DNA from: UBA7916 sp036121365
GTDB taxonomy: Bacteria > Pseudomonadota > Gammaproteobacteria > Comchoanobacterales > Comchoanobacteraceae
DNA: 64,000 nucleotides
Direction: 5' to 3'
Assembly: GCA_036121365.1 (NCBI GenBank)
Contig: JAZAFR010000011.1
Location: 1 to 64,000, forward strand
This document shows positions 9,736 through 19,596 of the stretch, piece after piece. The notes under the pieces are model-generated. The model was given only the letters and a program-made list of their open reading frames with translations. It searched no databases and was not told the DNA's origin. The position numbers and the translations under genes were made by a program. Numbering within the stretch: the first letter of the stretch is position 1; every line of letters begins with the position of its first letter.

Positions 9736-10955
9736 TAACCTTCCTCAGGCTCTTCCACCTCTTGACGCCTTAAAAAAGCAGGAATATCAATCACACTTGA
9801 ACTCTCTTTACCCAGATCTGAACTTGTAGAAGCAGCCTTTACTACACCAGGCCCACTACTAAGTGATGACCGCTCACCCTTACTCCACTCCTTTCCAGAT
9901 GTCAAAGAACTACGACTATCCGAAAGTCTATCCTGCATTGTCGTCAACTTATCTCTAAAGTTTTTACGAACCGCACCACTTTCTGTCCCATCTGTTGCTT
10001 CATCCAAACCAGTAACCACAATGGTAACTTTCATTTCATCTTGCATATCTGGCTCAATCACTGTACCAACAACAACAGTTGCTTGCTCCGAAGTGAAATC
10101 ACGTATCGTATCACCGACAATTTCAAACTCTCCTATCGACATATCTGAACCAGCAGTGATATTAACCAAAACACCTTTGGCCCCACTCAAATCAATGTCC
10201 TCCAATAATGGACTTGAAATTGCAGCCTCAGCAGCACATCTGGCTCTATCTTCACCCTTGGAATTACCACTCCCCATCATGGCCATTCCCATCTCACTCA
10301 TCACAGTGCGAACATCAGCAAAGTCAACATTGATCAAGCCAGGCAAAGTCACCAGGTTAGAAATTCCTTCGACAGCCCCTTGCAAAACAGCATTAGCAGC
10401 CCTAAATGCACTCAACAAAGTCACAGATTTTCCAAGAACACTCAACAACTTATTATTGGGAATAATAATCAATGAATCCACATGCTTTCTCAATTCAGTA
10501 ATACCATTGGTCGCAAAATCCATTCTCTTTTTACCTTCAAACAAAAAAGGCTTAGTCACAACTGCAACGGTTAAAATACCCATCTCTCGGGCAATTTCAG
10601 CAACCACTGGAGCACCACCAGTCCCTGTTCCACCACCCATACCTGCAGTGATAAACAACATATCAGCGCCCTCTATAGACTGCTTAATCTGCTCTTTTGT
10701 CTCACACGCAGCTTGCCTACCTATATCTGGATTAGCGCCTGCACCCAATCCTTTGGTGATTTCCTCACCCAGTTGCACATTCATATGTGCCTTGGATCTC
10801 TGTAATGCCTGCAAATCTGTATTCGCACAAAGAAATGTCACTCCGGCAACCTTCTCATTTATCATATGATCAATCGCGTTCGACCCACCACCACCAATAC
10901 CAATCACTTTTATATTAGCAACCTGTTGGTTTTCATCATGCATCCCTAATGACAT
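9735..10955 (-). CDS. ftsZ: Cell division GTPase FtsZ
   Basis: 406 residues from the ATG at 10,955, chosen because GAGGAG lies about eight bases upstream; a longer in-frame start at 11,033 would overlap ftsA and add 26 unrelated residues. FtsZ polymerises into the cytokinetic ring. The tubulin signature GGGTGTG is at residues 108-114 and the GTPase T7-loop region follows. A variable Ser-rich linker precedes a C-terminal DIPAFLRRQ peptide, the docking site for FtsA and ZipA. It lies 38 bases after ftsA and overlaps lpxC by one base. Confidence 0.97.
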   Translation of the reverse strand: MSLGMHDENQQVANIKVIGIGGGGSNAIDHMINEKVAGVTFLCANTDLQALQRSKAHMNVQLGEEITKGLGAGANPDIGRQAACETKEQIKQSIEGADMLFITAGMGGGTGTGGAPVVAEIAREMGILTVAVVTKPFLFEGKKRMDFATNGITELRKHVDSLIIIPNNKLLSVLGKSVTLLSAFRAANAVLQGAVEGISNLVTLPGLINVDFADVRTVMSEMGMAMMGSGNSKGEDRARCAAEAAISSPLLEDIDLSGAKGVLVNITAGSDMSIGEFEIVGDTIRDFTSEQATVVVGTVIEPDMQDEMKVTIVVTGLDEATDGTESGAVRKNFRDKLTTMQDRLSDSRSSLTSGKEWSKGERSSLSSGPGVVKAASTSSDLGKESSSVIDIPAFLRRQEVEEPEEG

Positions 10956-10993
10956 CACTATCTCCTCTTTTCTATTGTCCTTACTGCAAAAAA

Positions 10994-12217
10994 CTATAAA
11001 TGATAATCTAACCAATACTGAAATCGTTTCCACAAACGACCAATCGTCCCAGCGCGACCACCTCCCATTCTATCACGTTCCTGTAGCGCTTGCAAAACCA
11101 AACCAGCTGTAACTGCATATCTAGGGTCAGTCAACACGCCCTCTTGTAATGTCAGCTGTGGCTTTGCTAAACGAACCTGGCAATCAAAAACACGATTGGC
11201 ATACTCCAATAGTCCTGACATATTGGATGCACCTCCGGTAATCACTATTCCTCCAGGGATAGCCCCATTCAACTGACTGGCTCTGAGCTTGCGCTTCACA
11301 TAAACAAAAACCTCATGATACCTAGCCTCTATCACCTCCGCCAATAACTTCAAAGACACTTTTTTCGTTGAATGATTTGACAAAGATTCAACAGTAATTG
11401 TTTGGGCACCTTCATAGCCACTCGACAAAATACGTCCATATTCCAGCTTAATGCTTTCTGCTGATTTTGGAGGAGTGCACAATGCAACAGCAATGTCATT
11501 GGTCACATGCTCTCCAGCAATGGCAATCGACGATACAAAGCTTAAAGACCGTTTAATATATACGGATACATCTGTCGTACCAGCACCAATATCCAATAAA
11601 CATACGCCTAGATCACGCTCATCAACTGACAAGACAGCCTCTCCTGACGCCAACTGTTGACCCACAACTTTTCTGACTTTTAAACCGCACGATTCTACAC
11701 ATTTGACCACATTCTGTAAAGAACTCGTCGAAACCATAATCAATAGAACGCGCGCCTCCAAACGAACCCCAGTCATTCCAATAGGCTTCAATACTCCCTC
11801 TTGATCGTCAACAAGAAATTCCTGTGGCAACAAGTGCAACATGGTTTGATTATCAGGAAGGGACACAGCTTTAGCGGCTTCAACCACCCTCTCAACATCA
11901 ACCTGCCTAACCTCTTGACTGCGGATACCAACAATACCATTTGAGCTCACTGAAGACACATGATGCCCAGACATACCCAAAACAACTTCTCGGATTTTCT
12001 GCCCCGACTGCTTTTCAACATCAGCAACAGCATTGCCCACTACACGGACCGTCTCATCAATATCAACAACCGAACCTTTAGACAAGCCACTACACTCATG
12101 CAAACAATATCCAAGCACAGAAAATCCAGCTGGACTATCATCTGGCTGCACCAACATGCAAATCACTTTACTTGTGCCAATGTCTAAAACTGCAAATGCG
12201 TTATACATCGCAAACAT
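10994..12217 (-). CDS. ftsA: Cell division protein FtsA
   Basis: 407 residues of the actin/Hsp70-fold ATPase that anchors FtsZ to the membrane and recruits later division proteins. The N-terminal phosphate loop DIGTSKV is at about residues 12-18, and a second one (DIGAGTTDVSV) lies near the middle. The C-terminus ends in a basic, aromatic stretch (WKRFQYWLDY) fitting the amphipathic membrane-targeting helix. The start at 12,217 has AAGGA upstream; an internal ATG four codons later is possible. ftsA is normally joined to ftsQ, but here 663 bases containing another gene and a terminator separate them, so ftsA needs its own promoter in 12,218-12,400. Confidence 0.96.
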   Translation of the reverse strand: MFAMYNAFAVLDIGTSKVICMLVQPDDSPAGFSVLGYCLHECSGLSKGSVVDIDETVRVVGNAVADVEKQSGQKIREVVLGMSGHHVSSVSSNGIVGIRSQEVRQVDVERVVEAAKAVSLPDNQTMLHLLPQEFLVDDQEGVLKPIGMTGVRLEARVLLIMVSTSSLQNVVKCVESCGLKVRKVVGQQLASGEAVLSVDERDLGVCLLDIGAGTTDVSVYIKRSLSFVSSIAIAGEHVTNDIAVALCTPPKSAESIKLEYGRILSSGYEGAQTITVESLSNHSTKKVSLKLLAEVIEARYHEVFVYVKRKLRASQLNGAIPGGIVITGGASNMSGLLEYANRVFDCQVRLAKPQLTLQEGVLTDPRYAVTAGLVLQALQERDRMGGGRAGTIGRLWKRFQYWLDYHL

Positions 12218-12401
12218 ACCATTTCCTTCTTGCCAACATTGTCATACAAAAAACCCTCATGTGCAAGACAAACTGACTTTTTTGAATAAAAAATATTCAA
12301 ACTTAATAAAACAGAAAACTCTCAGGACACACTGGTAGCATCAATTCAAACACAAAAAATTTCAAAACACTCTCAATGGACCCAGATCTTTCCAAACCAA
12401 G

Positions 12402-12434
12402 AAAAAAGCTTGCTAACAGAAACTGCTAACAAGC
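12402..12434 (-). terminator. Rho-independent terminator of the small repeat gene
   Basis: On the minus strand a 12-pair stem (bases 12,408-12,434, two G-U pairs, three-base loop) is followed directly by six T residues (12,402-12,407). It lies 27 bases past the stop of the 95-residue gene. It should stop transcription before ftsA, separating ftsQ from ftsA-ftsZ-lpxC. Confidence 0.85.
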
Positions 12435-12460
12435 CTTAATCTGAAACAAAGACGATACTT

Positions 12461-12748
<288 letters not shown>

Positions 12749-12880
12749 AATACGTTCCTATAAATTAAAGATAAACCAACTATGCCACAACACAGATAAA
12801 GATTGTCTTACTGAAATATTAAAAAACTTATTCTTATCAATTAATTAATCAAACACAAAAATATAGCAGCACTTAAACCA

Positions 12881-13549
12881 TCATTCTTTTGTAGCCACTT
12901 TATGACTAAACGATTTATTGTACCTCATATCAAAGACCTGCTCTTGATTTGATTCTTGTAAAGACCAATGCTCGGCTACCTTTAGAAAAAGGTCCAAACG
13001 ATCCACCAAATTACGCCCTCCTAAACGCACTGTCACTTTATTGTCGAACAGCACCTCCCATCCTGAAAACTCATCACAGATCATTGATAAAACTCGCCCT
13101 TTCCAAACACCAAGTCGGGACCACAAACGGTACGCTTGCCGAGCAGAATGAACGTCCCCATCAAAAATCGGCAATCTAAGCAAATCATCCGACACATATA
13201 CATCAATCAAATGCCCTCCACTGTCAACCAGAAAACGACCAGAAATTGAACGCAACACCGGCACACGATACCCCAAAGTTAAACGTAACCCGCCATCAAA
13301 CGACTTATACACCTCAACATGATCAACCCATGCACTTTTTTGTAAGAACCGAGCAATTTTATCACTACGCGTTAAAAAATGAAGCCCTTTCCAATCTCGA
13401 ATGGATCGCTCAACACTATCTCCAGCAGCCTTCTCTCCATCACCTGAAATCTCAATATAAGAAAACGCAAGCAGACCAAACCAATAGCAAAAAAACAAAA
13501 CAACAAACGTACAAATCAAGCTGCACATCACTCTATACTTCACAAACAA
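12881..13549 (-). CDS. ftsQ: Cell division protein FtsQ
   Basis: 222 residues with a short cytoplasmic start, one membrane segment (residues about 8-32), a POTRA-like domain (about 45-115) and a C-terminal beta domain ending in FDMRYNKSF, which matches the conserved FtsQ end (VDLRY type). FtsQ bridges early and late divisome proteins in the periplasm with FtsB and FtsL. The start taken is a TTG at 13,549; an ATG seven codons on is an alternative. Identification rests on topology, the RYNKSF-type end and position upstream of ftsA. It is shorter than E. coli FtsQ (276), mostly by lacking an N-terminal extension. The usual upstream partners murC and ddl are absent. Confidence 0.85.
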   Translation of the reverse strand: MFVKYRVMCSLICTFVVLFFCYWFGLLAFSYIEISGDGEKAAGDSVERSIRDWKGLHFLTRSDKIARFLQKSAWVDHVEVYKSFDGGLRLTLGYRVPVLRSISGRFLVDSGGHLIDVYVSDDLLRLPIFDGDVHSARQAYRLWSRLGVWKGRVLSMICDEFSGWEVLFDNKVTVRLGGRNLVDRLDLFLKVAEHWSLQESNQEQVFDMRYNKSFSHKVATKE

Positions 13550-13687
13550 AACAAAACTCTCATATCAAATCTATACGCAAACACGTAAAAACACTAAACG
13601 TCACCAGCGATAAACCCAATAATAGCACACACACTGACTCATGAAAAGCATATCACACCAAGAGAACAACAACTTCATTTGACCATA

Positions 13688-14647
13688 CTATCGACCAAAA
13701 ACAATCGACCTCACATTACCCCAGAAAGTCTGATCTTGTTTTGACGCATGCCCCTGATCTCTGACGCTAACACACCCACCTGAGCATTTAGGCTTCAAGT
13801 CACGAGAGTTCAATGATTGCCCGTCAAAACCAGTCTTATCCTTAGACACATCCATGTCTTTGGAGCGATTTTTTTCTGTTATCGTCCCAGCCGTTATTGG
13901 GCCCATCACCAGACTCATAGCAGAAACAAAAACAGTGAAAGATAAAAGTATGGGATCTACATATAATTGATAAAGAAAAAAAGTTAGAGTCGGCAATATA
14001 CAGCAAAGTGACGCAGGCGAAAAACGTTCAAAGATCTTACAATAATCACTATGAAGGCCAAAAGAACCAAGAATCGGCTCGACATTAAAAACCAGAAAAA
14101 CCATATTATAAAGCAAAGGATAAGTCAACAAAGCAGGCCATACTGAAGCAAATCTATTCGCAGCTAACAATGCGCTTGCAAACATGACAGAAGAATACGA
14201 AACTATAAGACACAGAAGTAAAAACGGGATACAATAAAACAAAAAAAGCTCTAACACGGCTGAGGGCTTAAACGACCATTTGCCCAAGACATCCTCCCCT
14301 CCTCTGAAAACCTCTTCAGATAACAATCCTGAAGACCAAAAGCATCTATGTATCCAAAAGAAAAGGCCATTTCCCATCAGGTAACAAAAATAAGAAGCAT
14401 AAAAAGAAGAATTCAAGTTAACAAATAACATGAAAGCAAAAGTTACAAAGAAAGCAACACAAGGAAAAATTAGACCCAATAGGAATGTAGCTTCACTATC
14501 CAATTCTCTCATTAATTCTGATTTTAATTTCTTATATCTTGTTTTTTCACTCAATTGCATCATTCTGCACTTGATGATCTTGTCTTTTAGCCAGCCATAA
14601 ACGCTGTCTCTTATATTCCGTATGTTAAAAGAAAATCCAGTCATCAT
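13688..14647 (-). CDS. Multi-pass membrane protein, unknown
   Basis: 319 residues; not recognised. About 50 basic N-terminal residues are followed by six to eight hydrophobic segments between residues about 50 and 255, then a hydrophilic C-terminal tail of about 60 residues rich in Lys, Asp and Ser. TAGGTG lies just upstream of the tandem ATG at 14,647. The gene lies 138 bases upstream of ftsQ on the same strand. No transporter or enzyme motif is visible. Confidence 0.75.
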   Translation of the reverse strand: MMTGFSFNIRNIRDSVYGWLKDKIIKCRMMQLSEKTRYKKLKSELMRELDSEATFLLGLIFPCVAFFVTFAFMLFVNLNSSFYASYFCYLMGNGLFFWIHRCFWSSGLLSEEVFRGGEDVLGKWSFKPSAVLELFLFYCIPFLLLCLIVSYSSVMFASALLAANRFASVWPALLTYPLLYNMVFLVFNVEPILGSFGLHSDYCKIFERFSPASLCCILPTLTFFLYQLYVDPILLSFTVFVSAMSLVMGPITAGTITEKNRSKDMDVSKDKTGFDGQSLNSRDLKPKCSGGCVSVRDQGHASKQDQTFWGNVRSIVFGR

Positions 14648-14867
14648 AACACCTAATTAATCTATTAAAAATTATAATCAAACGAAAAAGAATGTCAATC
14701 ACTCAATGAAACCCCAGATGTTAAGATGCAGCACAACAAATCCCATCGTCAAAACCACAAATGATTATCCCAAACTAAACACTTATTACAAATAAAATAT
14801 CAGCTCGATCAACCCGTCTACCAATACATAACCATCACAAAAAACAACACTCACAGAGGAATCATCT

Positions 14868-14895
14868 AGGACAAAAGCATAAAGTATGATATAAT
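14868..14895 (+). promoter_or_regulatory. Sigma-70-type promoter for uvrD
   Basis: A perfect TATAAT at 14,890-14,895 is preceded by TGA, an extended -10 element. A weak -35 (AGGACA, 14,868-14,873) lies 16 bases upstream. The start codon of uvrD follows 34 bases downstream. Confidence 0.6.
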
Positions 14896-14929
14896 ACAAA
14901 CAACGAACACACACATTCACAGAGTACAT

Positions 14930-17104
14930 ATGCAAAAGATAAACGATCTGATACAAACACTCAATGAAGCGCAATACAAAGCTGCAACAGCGAATCCTGG
15001 ACACCAACTCATCATAGCAGGCGCAGGAAGCGGCAAAACATTGACACTCGTGTGTCGAATTGCCTGGATACACAGCGCTTTTGACTGCCCTCTATCCAGA
15101 ATTCTAGCTGTTACGTTTACAAACAAAGCAGCCAACACCATAAAAAACCGCATTCAAGACGCATTAAACATACCCATGTACTCAGCATGGATAGGCACAT
15201 TTCACAGTATTTGTCACAAACTACTCAGACAATACCACTATGAATTTAAAATCAACCAGCATTTCCAAATCATAGACCAAGAAGATCAGCTCAGACTCAT
15301 CAAAAAAATCCAACAAGAACTCAAAATCGATGAAAAAATAACACCCGCTCGCAAAACTCAGTACTTCATCAATCAACAAAAAGAAAATGCACTACGAGCA
15401 AGCAACACCAAACAAGAGCACCACTACAACTTAGACATGCAACTGGTTTACGAACGATACGAAACTCTATGCCGGCAATCAGATCTTTTTGACTTTAACG
15501 AGCTCATTTTAAAGGTCACAGAAACACTCTCTCAACAACCTGAACTTGCCAAACAGTTTCAAAACCAGTTCCAATACATTCTTATTGACGAATTCCAAGA
15601 CACCAACTGTCTTCAATATACACTCATTAAACAGCTGGCCGGCGAACAAACATCCATCAGCGTCGTCGGTGATGACGATCAATCTATCTACAGCTGGAGA
15701 GGCGCCAAAGTAGACCACATTCTTTCCTTTGAAAACGACTTTCCAAATGTCACAACTACAAGACTCGAACAAAACTATCGATCAACCAAGCATATTTTAG
15801 AAGCCGCCAACAGCCTCATTGCCAACAACAGCAATCGCCTTGGAAAAACATTATGGACCGACTCAGAAAAAGGAGAACTCATCACCATATTCAACGCTGT
15901 AAATGAGCAAGAAGAAGCCCGATACCTAGTTGACAACATTCTCAACAACCAACAAAACGACATTTCACTGACCTCTCAAGCCATACTGTATCGATCAAAC
16001 GCACAGTCTCGTGTCATTGAAGAACATTTAACAAGAGCTGGAATTAGCTATGTTGTTTATGGAGGATTGAGATTTTTCGAACGCGCCGAAATAAAAGACA
16101 GTCTGGCCTATCTTCGCCTAATCGTTAACCCCAACGACAATCAAGCTTTTGAAAGAATTGTCAATGTTCCTGCAAGACAAATAGGCCAAGCAAGCATTGA
16201 AAAGCTCAGACAAATAGCAAGAACAAATCAAATTTCTTTATGGCAATCAATCATACTAAGCGACCAAGAAAAAAACCTTTTACCCACAAGAACATTACAA
16301 GCATTAAAAATGTTTGCAGAACAAATAGATACCTTAAGAGAAAAAATGACACACACATCTGCCAGTGAACTGGCTGAAATATGTCTACAAACAACAGGAC
16401 TCATTCAACTACAAGAAAAACAACCACCAGAAACAGCTAAGACAAAACTGGAAAACATGCAAGAACTCATCAATGCGATTTGCCAATACGAAAAAGACAA
16501 CAACGACTTAAGCCCCTCCCTACTACTTGCAAAGTTCATCAGCGAAACCACACTAGATACACATAAAGATGACAAGTCAGAAAGCAACGATAATGTCCAG
16601 CTGATGACATTACACAGTGCCAAAGGCTTAGAGTTTCACACTGTTTTTCTAACTGGAATGGAAGAAGGGCTATTCCCACACAAACGTTCAATCACTGAGC
16701 AACGTGAACTCGAGGAAGAAAGAAGACTATGTTATGTTGGACTCACACGTGCAAAAGTTAAGCTTCACATCACACATGCCGAATACAGAAGATTGTATAA
16801 TCAAGAAAACTATCAAAGACCCTCTCGATTTTTAAATGAAATCCCCACAGAACATTGCACACGAACAGCCAACCAAATGGCACAATCTGCATCATATTCC
16901 ACACAGCCATACGAAAGCTTCATCCCTGAACAACACGACCACACACCTTGGCGACTCGGAGCACATGTCAATCATGCAAAATTTGGATTTGGTGTTGTTT
17001 TAAACTTTGAAGGACAAGGAAAGACTGGCAGAGTACAAGTAAAATTCCAGAATCATGGCGTAAAGTGGTTACTAATAGACTACGCGAATCTAGAAACGTG
17101 CTAA
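14930..17104 (+). CDS. uvrD: DNA helicase II, UvrD/PcrA type
   Basis: 724 residues, the usual length for UvrD. This SF1A 3'-5' helicase removes UvrC and cut oligonucleotides in nucleotide excision repair and unwinds nicked DNA in mismatch repair. The Walker A motif AGAGSGKT is at residues 30-37, TFTNKAA follows at about 63, DEFQDT (Walker B) at about 221, DDQSIYSWRGA at about 246, and QNYRST near 280. The later motifs LMTLHSAKGLEF and EERRLCYVGLTRA are intact. The last 50 residues form the UvrD C-terminal Tudor-like domain, which binds RNA polymerase in the E. coli protein. Its own promoter lies just upstream. It converges with the DsbB-hydrolase gene. Confidence 0.95.
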   Translation: MQKINDLIQTLNEAQYKAATANPGHQLIIAGAGSGKTLTLVCRIAWIHSAFDCPLSRILAVTFTNKAANTIKNRIQDALNIPMYSAWIGTFHSICHKLLRQYHYEFKINQHFQIIDQEDQLRLIKKIQQELKIDEKITPARKTQYFINQQKENALRASNTKQEHHYNLDMQLVYERYETLCRQSDLFDFNELILKVTETLSQQPELAKQFQNQFQYILIDEFQDTNCLQYTLIKQLAGEQTSISVVGDDDQSIYSWRGAKVDHILSFENDFPNVTTTRLEQNYRSTKHILEAANSLIANNSNRLGKTLWTDSEKGELITIFNAVNEQEEARYLVDNILNNQQNDISLTSQAILYRSNAQSRVIEEHLTRAGISYVVYGGLRFFERAEIKDSLAYLRLIVNPNDNQAFERIVNVPARQIGQASIEKLRQIARTNQISLWQSIILSDQEKNLLPTRTLQALKMFAEQIDTLREKMTHTSASELAEICLQTTGLIQLQEKQPPETAKTKLENMQELINAICQYEKDNNDLSPSLLLAKFISETTLDTHKDDKSESNDNVQLMTLHSAKGLEFHTVFLTGMEEGLFPHKRSITEQRELEEERRLCYVGLTRAKVKLHITHAEYRRLYNQENYQRPSRFLNEIPTEHCTRTANQMAQSASYSTQPYESFIPEQHDHTPWRLGAHVNHAKFGFGVVLNFEGQGKTGRVQVKFQNHGVKWLLIDYANLETC

Positions 17105-17147
17105 CCTAAAAAACAACCTTCATCATTAGCCCCTCAAGCTCAAACAA

Positions 17148-18635
17148 TCATGACTGAGACATCATCTCTCGCATCACTTTAAGCATCCCCTCTCCTAAAA
17201 ATTCTCGCTTTGAATGACTGGCGCCTGAAATTTCATAATATTGTATCCATTGATTAGACGCCACCATGGATTGAGACTGGGAAACAGGCACCACCACATC
17301 TTTATCTCCATGAAAAATAGCAACACCAGTATTGGGCAATTTCTCATGCAATAAACTCAACCGATACGCTGTGGGATAACGATCCAATAAAAATGGACGC
17401 ACTGTCCATGCCATCCAAGCACCGAGCAAACTTTTTGACATTTGAAATATTGACACAAATGGACTCAACAACACCACTCCTTTGATGTCTGGCATCAAAA
17501 GGGCAGCATCAACAGCAATCCCTGTACCCATAGAGTGAGCCACAATATACACATTAACTTGATCTTCTGGAGAAAGATTCAAACGGTCACGCCACTTATC
17601 ATATGCCCTTAACACAGAATCTCTATTGAATCGCTCTGTAGGAAACCCTTCATTCAGTCCAAACCCAGGATAGTCTATCAACAAAAATTGCACACCCTCA
17701 GAAACCAAACGATCAAAAATAAACAACCATGATCCTTTGCCTTCCAGACCATCCAAAGCCAAGGAATCTCGACCAGACAAAACTATCCAGAGATTGCGAG
17801 GCGGTTTCTTTTGACTCAACGAACCAAACGGATATACATAAGCCTTTTGTTTCAAAAGCCCCAACTCATAAGACATCTGATCAACCTTCTTAAACACTTC
17901 CTCATGCGTATTACCGTATCGATCAGGTCTATATAAAATACTGCGCTGTACGGCTACAAAATAAATACTGACTGCAAACCAAACACAAAAAAACAAAACC
18001 AGCCCACATAAAAATAAATACTGCGCCCACTGAATCACTTTTGAGCGATTCACATTATTGATCCAATCACATTTCCAATGTTGGTACATGTAAAAAATAA
18101 TCACTGCAGAGTAAGGCACAGCAGCAATCAAATAAACCAACAAGGCCCACCAAGGAAAACCAAGTCCTAAAAACGTGCTCTTGACCTGATTACAAGGGAC
18201 AAAAGCATAACGCTCATGAAAAAAATCGTACCAAAAATCTGGCATGAAGGTCATTTGAGAAACCATTTTACACGCATGTCCATTTGAACCCGATGCATCT
18301 AACAACATATAAATATGAGAAATCGAAAAAACCAAGCCCAATCCAATAAGCAGGCCTATGATGGACAAACACAAGTAACCCAGACTGCGAACACGACAGA
18401 TAATAAAGAAACCAATACATGAAAAAACAGCAATGCCAAGCATGATCAGTCGTTGCAGCATACAAATTTCACAAATGGGATAAGCAAACAGCCAATCTAG
18501 TAGAAAACTAGCAACAACCAACATAAAAAAGGCCATGCAAAACACAACAAATAATAATCGAGAGATTCCAACATCGGACATACAAAAACGACTCGATGCC
18601 CGCAATGAATTTTTTTTCCTACTCATGACACCCAT
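17148..18635 (-). CDS. DsbB-like quinone oxidoreductase fused to an alpha/beta hydrolase
   Basis: 495 residues with two recognisable parts. Residues about 25-185 are a four-helix DsbB domain: the first periplasmic cysteine pair is C55-x-x-C58 (in CEICMLQR), and the second pair is C122 and C148. DsbB passes electrons from DsbA to ubiquinone. After a further membrane segment (about 205-228), residues about 235-495 are a serine hydrolase with nucleophile S368 (AHSMG), D446 (in HGDKD) and H474. The order resembles ABHD-type membrane-anchored hydrolases. Both catalytic sets look complete, so both halves may be active. The substrate of the hydrolase is unknown. The fused reading frame is continuous, with no stop or evident frameshift at the junction. 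Confidence 0.88.
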   Translation of the reverse strand: MGVMSRKKNSLRASSRFCMSDVGISRLLFVVFCMAFFMLVVASFLLDWLFAYPICEICMLQRLIMLGIAVFSCIGFFIICRVRSLGYLCLSIIGLLIGLGLVFSISHIYMLLDASGSNGHACKMVSQMTFMPDFWYDFFHERYAFVPCNQVKSTFLGLGFPWWALLVYLIAAVPYSAVIIFYMYQHWKCDWINNVNRSKVIQWAQYLFLCGLVLFFCVWFAVSIYFVAVQRSILYRPDRYGNTHEEVFKKVDQMSYELGLLKQKAYVYPFGSLSQKKPPRNLWIVLSGRDSLALDGLEGKGSWLFIFDRLVSEGVQFLLIDYPGFGLNEGFPTERFNRDSVLRAYDKWRDRLNLSPEDQVNVYIVAHSMGTGIAVDAALLMPDIKGVVLLSPFVSIFQMSKSLLGAWMAWTVRPFLLDRYPTAYRLSLLHEKLPNTGVAIFHGDKDVVVPVSQSQSMVASNQWIQYYEISGASHSKREFLGEGMLKVMREMMSQS

Positions 18636-18782
18636 ACATTAAGCATTAACACTGCATAAAATACACTAAAAAGATCTATTTTGCAATGTAAAAAAGTTAA
18701 ATACAATAACCAAGACCTCATCAAAAACGCGGATATACAAAGCGATGACACAAAAGCTATAGATTTACACTCAAAAATCAGA

Positions 18783-18788
18783 TATAAT
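18783..18788 (+). promoter_or_regulatory. Candidate -10 box upstream of grpE
   Basis: A perfect TATAAT lies 54 bases before the grpE start. No convincing -35 is seen at 16-18 bases. A heat-shock (sigma-32) match was not found here. Confidence 0.4.
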
Positions 18789-18842
18789 TAACGAAATCAA
18801 CAATCAACCCAACATACTTTCAACAATTTAGAGAGGACATAA

Positions 18843-19487
18843 ATGAACGATTCAACAAAACAAACATCAAGCTATGAAGCCATGGCAAAAAAAGAAGCCG
18901 AGCAGACAAAAAACACAGATCCACACTCTAAAAACGAAAATACTCCAAAAAGTTCAGACGAACTGACAAAAAAAGATTCTGCCAAAACAAACAAATCACA
19001 TGATCACATACAAGAGCATCAACAAAACACCATAGACCAGCTAAAAGAAACCATCAAAGAAAAAGAGAAGGAAATCAAGGATCTAAAATTAAGAAATCTT
19101 GCGGATATCAGCAACCTACAAGAAAGATACAATCGAGAATCTGCAAAAATAAAGACCTACGCACACCAATATCTGGCTCAAGACATCCTAGAAGTAGCTG
19201 ATGCACTTGAACAAGCCCAAAATAGTCTAGAAGGACAACAAAAAGCAGGCATACAACTCATCTCAGACATGTTACAGAAAGCGTTTGATAAACACCACAT
19301 AGAATCAATAGATCCAACAGGTCAACCCTACGACCACAATCACCATGAAGCGATGGCGATGCAACCAAGTGATACAGAAAAAAACAACCACATTATTCAA
19401 GTTGTGCAGAAGGGCTATAAAATAAAAGACCGACTACTTCGACCTGCAAGAGTGATTGTTGCAAAAAATGATCAATCTGCAACATAA
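18843..19487 (+). CDS. grpE: Nucleotide exchange factor GrpE
   Basis: 214 residues. GrpE releases ADP from DnaK and senses temperature. The first 70 residues are polar and disordered; a long coiled coil follows (about 60-125), then the compact beta-rich C-terminal domain (with PYDHNHHEAM and the conserved GYKIKDRLLRPARVIVA end). The ATG has GAGAGG upstream. It is followed by dnaK and dnaJ on the same strand, the standard chaperone operon. Confidence 0.96.
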   Translation: MNDSTKQTSSYEAMAKKEAEQTKNTDPHSKNENTPKSSDELTKKDSAKTNKSHDHIQEHQQNTIDQLKETIKEKEKEIKDLKLRNLADISNLQERYNRESAKIKTYAHQYLAQDILEVADALEQAQNSLEGQQKAGIQLISDMLQKAFDKHHIESIDPTGQPYDHNHHEAMAMQPSDTEKNNHIIQVVQKGYKIKDRLLRPARVIVAKNDQSAT

Positions 19488-19500
19488 ATTCAAAAAAGCA

Positions 19501-19530
19501 CTTGAAATACAAAAAAAAGGACCTACATCA
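19501..19530 (+). promoter_or_regulatory. Candidate sigma-32 heat-shock promoter before dnaK
   Basis: CTTGAAA at 19,501-19,507 matches the sigma-32 -35 consensus exactly. CTACATCA at 19,523-19,530, after 15 bases, is a partial match to the CCCCATNT -10 box. It sits in the grpE-dnaK gap, 67 bases before the dnaK start, and could raise dnaK-dnaJ above grpE on heat shock. Confidence 0.4.
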
Positions 19531-19596
19531 ATAACAAGTGATCAATAACATTATATGTTCCAACTAAAACGGAACAGATTAAGAGGAGATAAAGAT

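Noticed and set aside
10021..10869. 282-codon open frame on the plus strand
   Set aside because: It is antisense to ftsZ, has no ribosome site and its translation has no protein-like pattern.
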